The notes beneath the pieces were generated by a model. The model was given only the letters and a program-made list of their open reading frames with translations. It searched no databases and had not been told where the DNA came from. A program made the translations under genes and the position numbers. From 630D-37 sp037478835 (GTDB taxonomy: Bacteria > Chloroflexota > Anaerolineae > Anaerolineales > Villigracilaceae), in the NCBI GenBank assembly GCA_037478835.1, contig JBBFLV010000004.1:124001-188000 (forward strand): DNA of 64,000 nucleotides, in the 5' to 3' direction. Below are positions 35,561-46,400 of this stretch, piece after piece (the first letter of the stretch is position 1; each line of letters opens with the position of its first letter).

Positions 35561-37011
35561 CGAACAAAGACTCCAAAGAATTTGAGACCAGGAACGATCT
35601 GGAGCCACAAGTTGGGGAGTGGGAGGGGGAGCAGGAGGATTGGCTGGATATCGAGGATCGTTTGCTGGAAGAGGCGTTACAGGAAGATCCGGTGCGCCTG
35701 TATTTGCGCGAGATTTCGCAGGTGCCGCTGCTGAGCCCGGATCAGGAGTTTCGCCTGGTGGCACGTTTGGAAGGGCAGCGTGTGCTCCAGAGCCTGGATG
35801 CGGAAAAAAATCCGCGGGCCCAGTTCCTGCGTTTGGGAGAACGGATGACCGGTTTGTGGCCGGAGGGATCGCAGGATGCCGAAGCGCCGGTGCCCGATCT
35901 TTCGCTGATGGTGGCGGAAGCGCTGGCGCTGCAAAAGGACTGGCAGGATGCGATGCCTTCGTATACCTACGCTTGGTTGGACGGCCTGCCACGGGCGAAG
36001 GGAGCGGAATGGGGAGATCAGGCGGCGCGTTTGTACGACCTGTTTATCTGCTTTTACCTGCTGCCGCCGGAAACCGGGGAATGGTTGTTGGAATGGACGA
36101 AGAAGCGAGTCCATCCGCCGGCTTTGCGCACGTTCGGAGCGCATTTGCCTTCCGAGGAGCGCCTGCAGGTGCACATTTTGGATACCCAGGCGCGCGCCGA
36201 GGAGGCCTATCAGATGCTCATTCGCGCCAATTTGCGCCTGGTGGTGAGCATTGCGCGGCACTATCTCGGACGCGGCCTGCCCCTTTTGGACCTGATCCAG
36301 GAGGGAAATCTGGGTTTGTTGCGCGGGATTGAGCGCTTCGATCCGCATAAGGGCTATCGCCTGAGCACGTATGTGACCTGGTGGATTCGTCAGGCGATGG
36401 GGCGAACGCTGGCGCAGCAGGCGCGCTTAATCCGCCTGCCGGTGCATTTGTTCGAGTTGGTGGCGCGCCTGAGCCGGGTGCAACGTCGCTTGACCCAGGA
36501 GCTAGGGCGGGAGCCGACGGCAGAGGAATTGGCCCTGGAGATGGATTTTCTCTCTGTGGAGGATGTCCGAGAGATTCGCCGTCTGCGACGGGAGAGGCTA
36601 CCTTTGCCGGCCGGCCTGCGGCAACGTTTGAATCAGGCAGTGTATAAAGTGGAGGAACTGCTCCGTTCGGGCGAGGAGTTGCCTTCGCTGGATATTAGCG
36701 TGGGGGAGAACGAGGATTCGCAGCTGGAGGATTTCATCGAGGACGAAGAGGCGGCAGGCGAGGCGATGGATGAGGCGACGCGGCAGATGCTGCGGGAACA
36801 GATTCAGCGCGCCTTCGATGTGCTTACCGAGCGAGAACGCCAGGTGCTGGAATTGCGCTATGGCTTGCTAGATGGGGTGGAGCATACGCTGGAAGAGATC
36901 AGCCGGTATTTCAATATTACCCGGGAACGGGTTCGCCAGGTGGAGGCGCGGGCTTTGCGCAAGCTGCGACATCCCTTACGCAGCCGCTATTTGAAGGATT
37001 TTTTGGGGTGA
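35557..37011 (+). CDS. rpoD: RNA polymerase sigma-70 factor, RpoD/SigA type
   Basis: Probable primary sigma factor, 484 residues. Region 1.2 (DPVRLYLREISQVPLLS), a non-conserved insert of about 100 residues, region 2 (NLRLVVSIARHYLGRGLP, DLIQEGNLGLLRGIERFD, YRLSTYVTWWIRQAM), region 3, and region 4 with TLEEISRYFNITRERVRQVE. The acidic run before region 4 (EDFIEDEEAAGEA) is also typical. Coupled to dnaG by ATGA overlap. Being linked to dnaG suggests the housekeeping factor, though a second RpoD paralogue elsewhere cannot be excluded. Confidence 0.92.
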   Translation: MTNKDSKEFETRNDLEPQVGEWEGEQEDWLDIEDRLLEEALQEDPVRLYLREISQVPLLSPDQEFRLVARLEGQRVLQSLDAEKNPRAQFLRLGERMTGLWPEGSQDAEAPVPDLSLMVAEALALQKDWQDAMPSYTYAWLDGLPRAKGAEWGDQAARLYDLFICFYLLPPETGEWLLEWTKKRVHPPALRTFGAHLPSEERLQVHILDTQARAEEAYQMLIRANLRLVVSIARHYLGRGLPLLDLIQEGNLGLLRGIERFDPHKGYRLSTYVTWWIRQAMGRTLAQQARLIRLPVHLFELVARLSRVQRRLTQELGREPTAEELALEMDFLSVEDVREIRRLRRERLPLPAGLRQRLNQAVYKVEELLRSGEELPSLDISVGENEDSQLEDFIEDEEAAGEAMDEATRQMLREQIQRAFDVLTERERQVLELRYGLLDGVEHTLEEISRYFNITRERVRQVEARALRKLRHPLRSRYLKDFLG

Positions 37012-37110
37012 TTTGGTCGGGTGGTCGGAGATAGTCGCTTAGTCGGATAGTCAATTGGTCGGGTAGTTGCTCAGTTGGGTTGGTTGAGTAGTTGGATGAG
37101 TGCAATTAGG
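37012..37110. repeat. Degenerate GGTCGG/TAGT short-period repeat
   Basis: The gap after rpoD is made of loosely repeated 10-11 base units such as GGTCGGGTAGT, TAGTCGGATAGT and GGTTGAGTAGT. No hairpin terminator was found in it. Confidence 0.5.
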
Positions 37111-37172
37111 TGTGCTTGGGAGTGTGTGGCGATCTTTGTCGATCATAAAACCTTCATCGAGGAAAAGCACCT

Positions 37173-39068
37173 ATGGAGATGCGTGATCTGATTCAGTTGG
37201 TGCAAAGCGGTCGCAAGGAAGAGGCTTTGCGCCGGGCGAAAGAGGCTTTACAACAGGATCCCGATCAGATTCCGTATTTGATCTTCTTCGCGGCGTTGAC
37301 GCCCGATCTCGACGAGGGGATTCGGGCGCTGCAGCACGCGCTGGAGCTCGATCCGCAACACGCGGCGGCCAGGAAAGGGCTGGCAGATTTGCTCGAAAAG
37401 AAGGCTCGCATGCAGGCTTCCGCTTCGCCGGTTGCGAACGTGATGCCGCCCTCGAATGAAGCGGTTGCTCCTTCGGTGGCGCCGCAGGTGACTCCTTCTT
37501 CCGCTTCTGTGGAACAGGCGGCGGCTTCGTCTGCCGTTCCGGTGGGGGCTTCTCTCGGTCAAGAGATCATCGCTTTTGCCGGGGAGGTGCGCTGGAAAAT
37601 GCGCGGGTTGAACCTTCCGCTGCGCGAGGCGATCCAGGCCGGTCATGTGACGGAAAAGGACCTGGAGTGGGCCGGCCAGAAGGCGTACAATCCGGAGCTG
37701 GCCTGGGCGGCGGCGGTGATGTTGCGGGCGGCGGAAGTTCAAACGAGCCCTTTGACCCTGGAAGAAGCGCTGGCTCTCCGCTGGCCTTTCAAAAATCTCA
37801 ATCGTCCGATAGGAGAATTGCTGCAGCAAGGGAAGCTTACCTTGTGGAATCTGGCCTACACCTTGGTGCGAGGGCCTGATTTGCGTTTGCGTCAGGCCTG
37901 TGCCTTGGCCGGTTATGCGCTGCTCACCCGGCGCATCACGGTGGTTAAGTCCCAAGAGGGCGAAGAGAAATCTGCGGAAAAGAACGATGTGCCCCCTTCA
38001 CAACCCGTACCCGGCGTTCAAGCTCCTGCTGCGGCGCCTGAAGTTGCCCTTCCCTCCTCTGCATCCCCGGCGCGTGCGTCTATGGGCGAGGGGCGCGCTC
38101 GACCTGAACCCCAATCGCCGAACGGGGCGCCGGATGCGGCGCGTCCTTCTCCGGAACCGCGGCCGCCCGTAGCGACAGCGACAGGAGATGTGCGCCCTCG
38201 CTCCGAACCTTCACCTGCCGCGCCGCGATCGCGAACTTCGGCTGCTGGCGAAGCGCGTCCGTCACCGGGTGCAAACGAACGTGCCCGACAGCCGGCAAAT
38301 TTGCCCTCGCGGAAATTGCCTGTTGTTTATCAGGGGAGTAGCTATTTGGATCGGCAAATCCTGGAAAAAGCACGGTTGGCGCGTTATCTCTATTGGGGGA
38401 TCGCTACACTCCTTTTCTTAATGTCCCTTTCGGTTCCTCTGATGTTGCTTTTACCAAAGCCTGTGAGCTATTACTTGGCTATGGGGGCATTCTCCCTTGC
38501 AGGTGTTTTGTATTTCGTCATGCCACGCTTCGAGATGGCGGTCCAGGAGCGGAATCAGTACATGGCCGGTCAGAAAGGCGAAGAGGAACTGATCCGTTTG
38601 CTTCAACGAAATCTGGATGAATCCTGGGTGATTTTCAGGAATATCGATCTTCCCGATCGGCAAGGGGATATCGATCTCGTGTTGGTGGGGCCGGGGGGAA
38701 TGTATGCTTTGGAGGTCAAAGTCTACAGCGGCAATAACCGCAACTTTGGCGAGCGCTGGCAGCGTAAATACCTGGGGCGCTGGGTGGCGTTGGAGAAGAA
38801 CCCTTCCGAACAGGCCAAAAGGAACGCGGCGCGGCTCTCGAATTTCCTGCGCGAGGCCGGCCTGAATGTTTGGGTCGAACCGCGCGTGGTTTGGGCGGGG
38901 GAGGGCAAACTGTGGCTGAAGAAACCGGCTGTGCCGGTCTGGAAACTGGCCGAACCCGGCTGGATCGAGTCGGAGCTCAAGAAAGGCAAAACTCTCGAAT
39001 CGGAAACCGTGCAACGGGTTGTGGGGATGTTGAAGGTATATTTGCAGGGGTATCATCATTCTGGATAG
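37173..39068 (+). CDS. TPR and NERD-domain membrane protein
   Basis: 631-residue protein. Residues about 5-80 resemble TPR repeats (EEALRRAKEALQQDPDQ, ALQHALELDPQHAAARKGL); residues about 115-255 form a helical domain of unknown type; 265-385 is a Pro/Ala/Arg-rich disordered linker; two membrane helices follow (about 410-450); the C-terminus is a NERD domain (GQKGEEELIRLLQR, DRQGDIDLVLVGPGGMYALE, VKVYSG) with the Asp and Glu-x-Lys of the nuclease-like core. NERD proteins are thought to process DNA. It borders the accessory island, so a defence role is possible but unproven. Confidence 0.75.
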   Translation: MEMRDLIQLVQSGRKEEALRRAKEALQQDPDQIPYLIFFAALTPDLDEGIRALQHALELDPQHAAARKGLADLLEKKARMQASASPVANVMPPSNEAVAPSVAPQVTPSSASVEQAAASSAVPVGASLGQEIIAFAGEVRWKMRGLNLPLREAIQAGHVTEKDLEWAGQKAYNPELAWAAAVMLRAAEVQTSPLTLEEALALRWPFKNLNRPIGELLQQGKLTLWNLAYTLVRGPDLRLRQACALAGYALLTRRITVVKSQEGEEKSAEKNDVPPSQPVPGVQAPAAAPEVALPSSASPARASMGEGRARPEPQSPNGAPDAARPSPEPRPPVATATGDVRPRSEPSPAAPRSRTSAAGEARPSPGANERARQPANLPSRKLPVVYQGSSYLDRQILEKARLARYLYWGIATLLFLMSLSVPLMLLLPKPVSYYLAMGAFSLAGVLYFVMPRFEMAVQERNQYMAGQKGEEELIRLLQRNLDESWVIFRNIDLPDRQGDIDLVLVGPGGMYALEVKVYSGNNRNFGERWQRKYLGRWVALEKNPSEQAKRNAARLSNFLREAGLNVWVEPRVVWAGEGKLWLKKPAVPVWKLAEPGWIESELKKGKTLESETVQRVVGMLKVYLQGYHHSG

Positions 39069-39140
39069 GGGCGCAGAATTCAGGATATGAACTGTCACGA
39101 CTGGAAAATGCCAAGACGCTGCAAGGGGTGAGGGGGGCGG

Positions 39141-39639
39141 ATGGGATACGATCCGCAGCGGCATCATCGGCGGTCGATCCGGCTGAAGGGGTACGATTAT
39201 CGCCGGCCCGGGGCGTATTTTGTGACGCTGGTGACGCAGGATCGGGAGTGGTTGTTTGGGGAGGTGGTGGAGGGGCAGGTGCGGTTGAGTGAGATGGGGA
39301 GGATTGTATGGGNNNNNNNNNNNNNNNNNNNNNNNNNNNNNNNNNNNNNNNNNNNNNNNNNNNNNNNNNNNNNNNNNNNNNNNNNNNNNNNNNNNNNNNN
39401 NNNNNNNNNNNNGCGGTCCGGCCAGTCGTTCGTTGTCCTCGTTCATTGCCGGATTCAAATCTGCGGTGACCAAGCGGATCAACGAATATCGCGGCACGCC
39501 GGGTGCGCCCGTTTGGCAGCGGAATTACTATGAGCGCATCCTGCGTGATGAGCGCGCTTTGGCGAGTGTGCGTCGGTATATCCGCGAGAATCCGCGGCGG
39601 TGGGAGGCAGATCGGGAGAGGATGGGGAATACCTGTTAA
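39141..39639 (+). CDS. REP-associated tyrosine (Y1/HUH) transposase, copy A, interrupted by assembly gap
   Basis: Single-strand DNA transposase of the IS200-like/RAYT group. The N-terminal 57 residues (RRSIRLKGYDYRRPGAYFVT, EVVEGQVRLSEMGRIVW) and the C-terminal 75 residues (RNYYERILRDERALASVRRY, probable catalytic Tyr) are present; the middle with the HUH motif is lost in 100 N. The two halves are in different frames across the gap, which means nothing because the gap length is arbitrary. Whether this copy is intact cannot be judged. Confidence 0.7.
39313..39412. other. Assembly gap (100 N)
   Basis: Exactly 100 unknown bases, a conventional scaffold-gap length. It falls inside a repeated transposase, the usual cause of contig breaks. 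The true missing length, from comparison with copy B, should be near 240 bases. Confidence 0.95.
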
Positions 39640-39643
39640 AATT

Positions 39644-39684
39644 AGGACACGGGTGAGCACGGATGCCACGGATCAACACGAATT
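39644..39684 (+). repeat. ACACGGATG repeat at the 3' end of copy A
   Basis: Starts AGGACACGGGTGAGCACGG five bases after the transposase stop and aligns with 47710-47750 over 41 bases without gaps. Confidence 0.8.
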
Positions 39685-39829
39685 TTAATAAAAGCGATTT
39701 TTTCAAACCGATAAAGACATAAAATTTCCGGATACTTTATGCTAAACGGGCTTTTCGCAAGCAGGACCTCTTCCCAGAGCTAGAATCGTTTTTCGGCACA
39801 ATCACAAATTCTTCTGCCTTTGGAGAAAC

Positions 39830-42800
39830 ATGCCGACCATTTACGACAACATTGAATCTTCCCTTCTGGATGGATTGCTTCGCGTATTACCCCAGGCTAC
39901 CCGCGCTTCGCTTTGCATCGGCTATCTCAACCTGCGCGGGTGGGAGAGCTTGGCCAAGGCGCTCGATCACCTGCCCGGTGGCGATGAGCGACATGCTTGC
40001 CGGGTGTTGGTGGGGATGTATCGCCCTCCGGAAGAAGAGATGAGGCAAATGCAGGCTTTCTGGCGCGAGGATGACTTTTTGGATGGGTCTAAGCAAGCGT
40101 TGCTCAAGCGCCGCATAACCCAGGGGTTCAAGGAACAGATCGAGTTCGGGGTGCCGAGTGCGCAAGCACAGGAGACCTTGCGCCATTTGGCGCGCCAGCT
40201 TCGGCAACGCAAAGTGCTGGTCCGGCTGTTCCTCGGCTATCCTCTTCATGCCAAGCTTTACCTGATTGAGCGGGCGGATCCGGTCACGCCGCTGATCGGC
40301 TTCCTCGGCAGCAGCAATCTGACCTTGGCCGGGCTTTCGCGCCAGGGCGAGTTGAACGTGGATGTGGTCGAACAGGATGCCGCACGCAAGCTCCTACGCT
40401 GGTTTGACGAGCGCTGGAACGATCGATCGGCCATCGATCTGACCGATCAGCTTGCCGAGCTGATCGAAAACAGTTGGGCCTGCGTCGAAGCGGTTCGCCC
40501 CTACCTGGTGTATCTCAAGATCGCCTATTATCTTTCCGAAGAGGCCCGCCAAGGGGAACGCGAGGTCAAATTGCCGGCCGTTTTTCAGGATGTGTTGCTG
40601 GATTTCCAGAAGGCGGCCGTGACGCTGGCCGTGCGCAAGCTGTACCGGCGAGGCGGTGTGCTTTTGGGAGATGTGGTCGGCTTGGGCAAAACGCTCATGG
40701 CGACTGCGATCGCCCGCGTGCTCCAGGAGGATAATGGCGATAATACGCTGGTGATCTGCCCGCCCAAGCTTGTGCCGATGTGGGAATGGTATCTGCAGGA
40801 ATACCAGATCCTCGGGCGCGTGCTCTCGCTGGGGCGGGTGACGGAAGAATTGCCGAACTTGCCTCGCTATCGCTTGGTGATCGTGGATGAGAGCCACAAC
40901 TTGCGCAATCGGGAGGGAAAGCGCTATCAGGCGATTCGAGAGTATATCGAGCAAAACGAATCCCGCCTGATCTTGCTAACCGCGACGCCCTACAATAAGC
41001 AATATACCGATATCAGCAATCAATTGCGGCTCTTCTTGGATGAGAATCAGGACCTGCGCATACGCCCGGAGCGCTACTTTCAGTGGTTGGCCGAAAAAGG
41101 CGAAACCGAAGCCGATTTCATCGCCCGCTTCCAGACTTCTCCGCGCAGCTTGCGGGCTTTTGAACAGAGCTATTTCCCGGAAGATTGGCAGGACCTGATG
41201 CGGCTCTTCTTGGTGCGGCGCACGCGCCAGTTCATCATCAAGCATTATGCCAAGTTCGATGCGAAGAAAGGTCGTTATTACGTTTGGCTCAACGGTCAAC
41301 CGAGTTACTTTCCACGGCGCGAACCGAAACGGGTGACGTTTCCGCTGGACGAAGCGAATCCCAACGATCCCTATGCTCGGCTGCTGCGTGAGGAAGTGGT
41401 CGAGGCGATCGAGAGGCTGAACCTGCCGCGTTATGGGCTGGCGAACTACCTCAAACCCGGAGCCGGAAAAGGAGCTTCGGCCGCGCAGAAACGCATTGTG
41501 GAAAATTTGAACCGTGCCGGTCGTCGCCTGATCGGTTTTTCGCGCACCAACCTGTTCAAGCGTCTGGAATCGAGCGGCCATAGTTTCCTGCTTTCGGTGA
41601 GGCGTCATATCCTGCGCAATCTGATCACCCTGTATGCCTTTGAACATCAACTGCCGATCCCGATCGGCACCCAGGATGCGGCTTTGTTGGATACGGCGCT
41701 CAGGGATTCCGATGAGGATCTGGTTGATGCTGCGGACGGTGAGAACTCCATCGGGGAGGAACCGGAAGGCGAAATCGTTGAATGGGACCCGGAAACGTAT
41801 TGGCAGCGTGCCGCCGAAGCTTATGAGGTCTACCGCAAGAACTATCGCCATCGCTTCGATTGGCTGGAGGCCGGATTCTTTCAGGATTCTCTGGCGCGCG
41901 ATCTGCGTGCCGATGTGGAGCAATTGCTCTATGTTCTTCAAATAGCCGGGCGATGGGACCCTGCGACCGATGCGAAGCTTCAGGTATTGATCGATCTGGT
42001 GACGAAGCGCCACCCGCAGGAGAAGCTGCTGATCTTCACCCAATTTGCCGATACAGCACTCTACCTGTATCGGCAACTTCAGGCACGGGGCGTTGCCGAT
42101 GTGGACGTGCTGACCAATCAGGTGGGCGATCCGGTGACTTTGGCGCGCCGCTTCAGCCCTTCCACCAACGGCGGCCTGCGGGCCGGCGAGCGCGAGCTGC
42201 GCGTGCTCATCGCCACCGATGTGCTTGCCGAAGGCCAGAACCTGCAGGATGCCCACATCGTGGTGAATTACGACCTGCCCTGGGCGATTGTGCGCCTGAT
42301 CCAGCGTGCCGGGCGCGTGGATCGCATCGGCCAAAAGCACGATACCATCCTGGTCTATTCGTTCCTGCCGGCGGAAGGCGTGGAGCGCATCATCCGGCTC
42401 CGGCGGCGGCTCAGCGAGCGCTTGCAGCAGAACCAAGAAGTGATCGGCGCAGATGAGAGCTTCTTCGGCGAGGAAGCGGCGGCCCGTCTGCGCGATCTCT
42501 ACACCGAAAAGGCCGGTGCGCTGGATGATGAAGGCAGTGACGAGGATATCGATCTGGAGAGTTTGGCCTTGCAGGTTTGGAATAGCGCCTCAAAAGAAGA
42601 TCAAAATGCGGCGCTCCGTTTGCCGTTGGTGGTTTCGACCACGCGCAAGGACGATCGGCCGGATTCGCCGGCCGGGCTGGTGACCTACCTGCGTTACCCG
42701 GACGGCACCGACGCTTTGATCCGTGTGGACCAGGACGGGCAGCTGGTTTCGCAATCGCTTTCGGCGATCTTCCGTGACATCGCCTGCGCACCGGAGACGC

Positions 42801-43198
42801 CACCGATGCCACAAGCGGAGAACCACTACGAGCTGATCGAGCGCTGTGTTGAGTTGGCCATGCAAGAACAAGCAGACCCTGCCGGCCGGTTGGGGAGTTT
42901 GCGCAGCGTGCGCCGCAGGGTTTATGAGCGCATGAAAAGCTATTTGGGAACGCTCACCGATGAATCCCGGCGCAAACAGTTGGAACAGGTGTTGGACTGC
43001 ATTCAAAGGTATCCGCTCAAGACAAGCGCGCAGGATGCCATCCGGCGCCAGATTCGGTTAGGGATTTCGGATGAGGCCTTGTTGGATTTGCTCTGGCAAC
43101 GCATGGAAAACGAGACCCTTTGTGAGATTCCCTCGGCGGAAGAGCAAAAAGCCCAGGAGCCGAAGATCATTTGTGCCATGGGCTTGCGAAAATCTTAG
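39830..43198 (+). CDS. PLD-nuclease/SNF2 helicase fusion, probable defence protein
   Basis: 1122-residue protein. Residues 1-200 form a phospholipase D-like domain with one HKD half-motif (His140, Lys142 in HAKLYLIE; GSSNLTLAGL with Asn163). Then a superfamily 2 SNF2-type ATPase: Walker A GDVVGLGKT (Lys287), DESH (353-356), LLTATPYN, and a C-terminal helicase domain with LLIFTQFADTALYL, ATDVLAEGQNLQ and QRAGRVDRIGQ. A C-terminal 300 residues is unassigned. It is paired with the adenine methyltransferase downstream and flanked by transposase copies. I infer restriction or phage defence. Confidence 0.85.
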   Translation: MPTIYDNIESSLLDGLLRVLPQATRASLCIGYLNLRGWESLAKALDHLPGGDERHACRVLVGMYRPPEEEMRQMQAFWREDDFLDGSKQALLKRRITQGFKEQIEFGVPSAQAQETLRHLARQLRQRKVLVRLFLGYPLHAKLYLIERADPVTPLIGFLGSSNLTLAGLSRQGELNVDVVEQDAARKLLRWFDERWNDRSAIDLTDQLAELIENSWACVEAVRPYLVYLKIAYYLSEEARQGEREVKLPAVFQDVLLDFQKAAVTLAVRKLYRRGGVLLGDVVGLGKTLMATAIARVLQEDNGDNTLVICPPKLVPMWEWYLQEYQILGRVLSLGRVTEELPNLPRYRLVIVDESHNLRNREGKRYQAIREYIEQNESRLILLTATPYNKQYTDISNQLRLFLDENQDLRIRPERYFQWLAEKGETEADFIARFQTSPRSLRAFEQSYFPEDWQDLMRLFLVRRTRQFIIKHYAKFDAKKGRYYVWLNGQPSYFPRREPKRVTFPLDEANPNDPYARLLREEVVEAIERLNLPRYGLANYLKPGAGKGASAAQKRIVENLNRAGRRLIGFSRTNLFKRLESSGHSFLLSVRRHILRNLITLYAFEHQLPIPIGTQDAALLDTALRDSDEDLVDAADGENSIGEEPEGEIVEWDPETYWQRAAEAYEVYRKNYRHRFDWLEAGFFQDSLARDLRADVEQLLYVLQIAGRWDPATDAKLQVLIDLVTKRHPQEKLLIFTQFADTALYLYRQLQARGVADVDVLTNQVGDPVTLARRFSPSTNGGLRAGERELRVLIATDVLAEGQNLQDAHIVVNYDLPWAIVRLIQRAGRVDRIGQKHDTILVYSFLPAEGVERIIRLRRRLSERLQQNQEVIGADESFFGEEAAARLRDLYTEKAGALDDEGSDEDIDLESLALQVWNSASKEDQNAALRLPLVVSTTRKDDRPDSPAGLVTYLRYPDGTDALIRVDQDGQLVSQSLSAIFRDIACAPETPPMPQAENHYELIERCVELAMQEQADPAGRLGSLRSVRRRVYERMKSYLGTLTDESRRKQLEQVLDCIQRYPLKTSAQDAIRRQIRLGISDEALLDLLWQRMENETLCEIPSAEEQKAQEPKIICAMGLRKS

Positions 43199-43415
43199 AA
43201 GCAGAAAAGTGTGAGGCCGTGAACGGTATTTCCAGGTGTGCATGCCGAACGCATTGCCTTTTTTCACGGCAAGACAATGGATGAGAGAAAAACGAGCTCG
43301 ACCCAGCGCTCTCCCTTGGGGAAAAGCTTTCTGCTTGGTGGGCTTTTTTCCGGCAGGGTGAGGCAGGGCGGATGGTTCAAGTGCATTCCTATATGGTGCA
43401 GGAGGCGCTGAAGCG

Positions 43416-46400
43416 ATGAATTTGATGTCCAAGATTTCGCAATATCTCCAGGAGACTGCGGCGACTCAAACGGTCGCTCCGCTGCAATCGCTTTTCCGGC
43501 AGGTTCTGAGATGGGATAGGGCCGAAGGGACGAAGCACACGCTGAAGCTCGGTGATCCGCTTCCCCAGGCGGTGATCGCAGAACCCGTGGCAAAGATGAA
43601 TGGATTGCGGCTCTATCTGATCCGCTGGCCGGAAGGAAAATTGCCCGGTGTGACTGCCCGTCGAGCGGTCCAAAGGGCACTTGCGCCGCTCAGCACCGAG
43701 CACCTGGTCTGCTACGTTACGAACGATGGGAGCCAGCTGGCATTTACCTGGCCGCGCCGACTGTCGAACGGCAAGATCGAGCTGCGCACGCTGCCCTACG
43801 AAGTCGGTTCCCCGGCGCGCACCACGCTCGAGCGCTTGGCGGAGTTGGAGTTTAGGCTCGATGAGCTAGAGCATGTCACGATCTCTACCGTGCTCGAAAA
43901 GGTCCAAAAGGCGTTCAGTGTGGAGGCGGTCACCGAACGCTTTTTCCGAGATTATCAGCTTGTTTTCGATAATTTACAGAAGTTACTTTACGATCAGAGG
44001 CAGGATCGCAAGTGGGCTCACGATTATGCCCTGCAGCTGCTGAACCGGCTGATGTTCCTCTACTTTATCCAGCGCAAACGCTGGTTTGGGGATAACCCGC
44101 GCTTCCTGTATCACTTTTGGACGAGCTACAAGCGTTCGCAGCAGGAGGCCGATTCGTTCTTTGAACGATGGCTGAAGGTGCTCTTCTTCCAGGCGTTCAA
44201 TAAAAGATTTCACGGGGGATACCACTACTTCCCGGAAGATATCCGCAATGTCCTTCAGATGGCGCCCTACTTGAACGGTGGTCTTTTCCGCGAGAATGAC
44301 CTGGATAGAAAGTATCCTGTGCATTTGCCGGATGCGTTCTTCGTCACGATCTTCGATTCCTTCAACGGGAGCACGCCCGGTTTTCTGGAACGCTATAACT
44401 TTACCATCAGCGAATCTACGCCGCTGGATGTGGAAGTTGCCGTTGATCCTGAAATGATCGGGAAAGTCTATGAGAGCTTGGTGAACATCACCACCGAAGG
44501 CTTGACCGAACTGGATTTGCGCGGCTCGGCCGGCATTTTCTACACGCCACGCGTCGAGATCGATCTGATGTGCCGCCTGGCGCTGGTGGACGCGCTGAGC
44601 AATCACCTAGGAGAAGAGAATCGATCGTTGCTCTACGATCTCGTCTTTGCGACCGAGCCGACGGAGAAGGAACAGGCCGATCGGGCAATTCGCGATCGCA
44701 ATCTTTGGCCGCAATTGAACGATGTGCTGCGGAAACTCACGGTTTGTGACCCGGCTTGCGGTTCGGGGTCGTTCCTGGTGGGGATGTTGTTGGTGCTGGA
44801 TGACCTGCAGGCGCGTGCCAACCTGCAGCTGGGCATCGAGGAAACGGCCTACGAGCGGCGCCGACGCATCATCGGGGAGCAGCTCTATGGGGTGGATGTG
44901 ATGGATTGGGCCGTGCACGTGGCCGAGCTACGCCTGTGGCTGCAGCTCGTTGTGGAAACCGAATTGCATCCTGGCGAACTCATCCTGCGCCCGCTGTTGC
45001 CCAACCTTTCGTTCAAAATCCGCCGCGGCGATAGCTTGGTGCAGGAGATCGGCGGCCTGAACTTCGGGTTGCATCGCCGGCATCTCGATCTTCCGCCAGC
45101 CCTCAGAGGCAAGCTCACTCAGCTCAAGGGGAAGAAATTGCACTTCTACTACGGGGAGGAAGGGTTGCAGGAATCGGCGCTGCGGCAGGAAGAGCTCCAA
45201 ATTTTCCGCGAGGTCCTTGAGCAGGTGATCCATCAAAAGCAAAATGAGCTGGCCAAGCTCCAGGCAAAGCGGAGGGGGCTTGAGGTCCAGGGGAGGTTTG
45301 CGAGCATGCTTGAGGCCCCTTCTGTGCCCGAGCGGCAGCCAGATTGGGAGGCGCAGATTGCCGAGGTCCAGGCAGCGATCGAGCGCTATCGCAAGGCCCA
45401 TGCTGCTTTGAGTATGCAGGAGGTGCCGTTCGTCTGGGATATTGCCTTCGTGGAGATTTTCGAGGGCGAGGCCGGGGGGTTCGATATCGTCATCGGGAAT
45501 CCGCCGTATGTGCGCCAGGAGCGGATCGCCCCGCCGGGGGAACGTGAAGAGGATTACACACCGGACGCATGGCGCCGCCTGAAGGCCGAGTACAAGGAGA
45601 AGCTGCAGCGTTCCGTGGCAATGGCCTGGCCGCAATTCTTCCAGTACAGGGCGGGTAGCGACAAATTCCGTAAACCGGACGGGAAGAGCGATCTCTACGT
45701 TTACTTCTACTTCCACGGCCTTTCGCTGCTCAATGAGCGCGGCAGCTTCTGCTTTATTACGTCGAATTCCTGGCTGGATGTGGGCTACGGCGCGGATCTG
45801 CAGGAGTTCCTGCTGAAGCACGGCCACATCAAGTTGATCCTGGATAACGAGCGGAAGCGCTCGTTTGCCCAGGCGGATGTGAACACGGTGATCGTGCTCT
45901 TGGGGCCGGCCAAGGAGAAGCCGGAGGACGGGGCGGGGAAGATCGCCCGCTTCGTGATGTTCAAGGCGCCGTTTGAAGCGGTGATGAGCGCGGCGACCTT
46001 CAAGCAGATCGAGGCGGTGACCGATCGGGCACGGACCGAAACCTATCGCGTGACGGCGCGCTCCCAGAAGGAACTGTTGGAGGAAGGCACCGTCCGGGAG
46101 GCCGAGGAGGAAGCCGAAGCCGCGGAAACGGCGCGCCGTTCGAGACAGGGCGACCTGCACACGATGAAGCCGGAACGCTACGAGGCGGCGAAATGGGGTG
46201 GCAAATACCTGCGCGCGCCGGATATCTTCTTCACCATCCTGGAGAAGGGCAAGGGGAAGCTGGTGCGCCTGGGGGATATTGCCGAGGTGCGCCGCGGCTT
46301 TACTACCGGTGCCAACGAGTTTTTCTACCTGGAGCCGACGGGCAAGCCGGCGCCGGCCGGTTACCTGCACGTGCGCAACGGCGCCGGGTGGGAGGGGGAG

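Larger units (their letters stand above)
39131..39688 (+). mobile_element. REP-associated transposase element, copy A
   Basis: Consists of the transposase reading frame and the 41-base ACACGGATG-type repeat at 39644-39684. Its first 180 bases differ from copy B (47073 onward) at only three positions by eye. An assembly gap interrupts it. Confidence 0.75.

Noticed and set aside
39313..39412. Frameshift in transposase copy A
   Set aside because: The frame change is across an arbitrary 100-N gap, so it carries no information.
40976..42436. 486-codon open frame opposite the helicase
   Set aside because: Antisense shadow; the plus-strand frame has all SNF2 motifs here.
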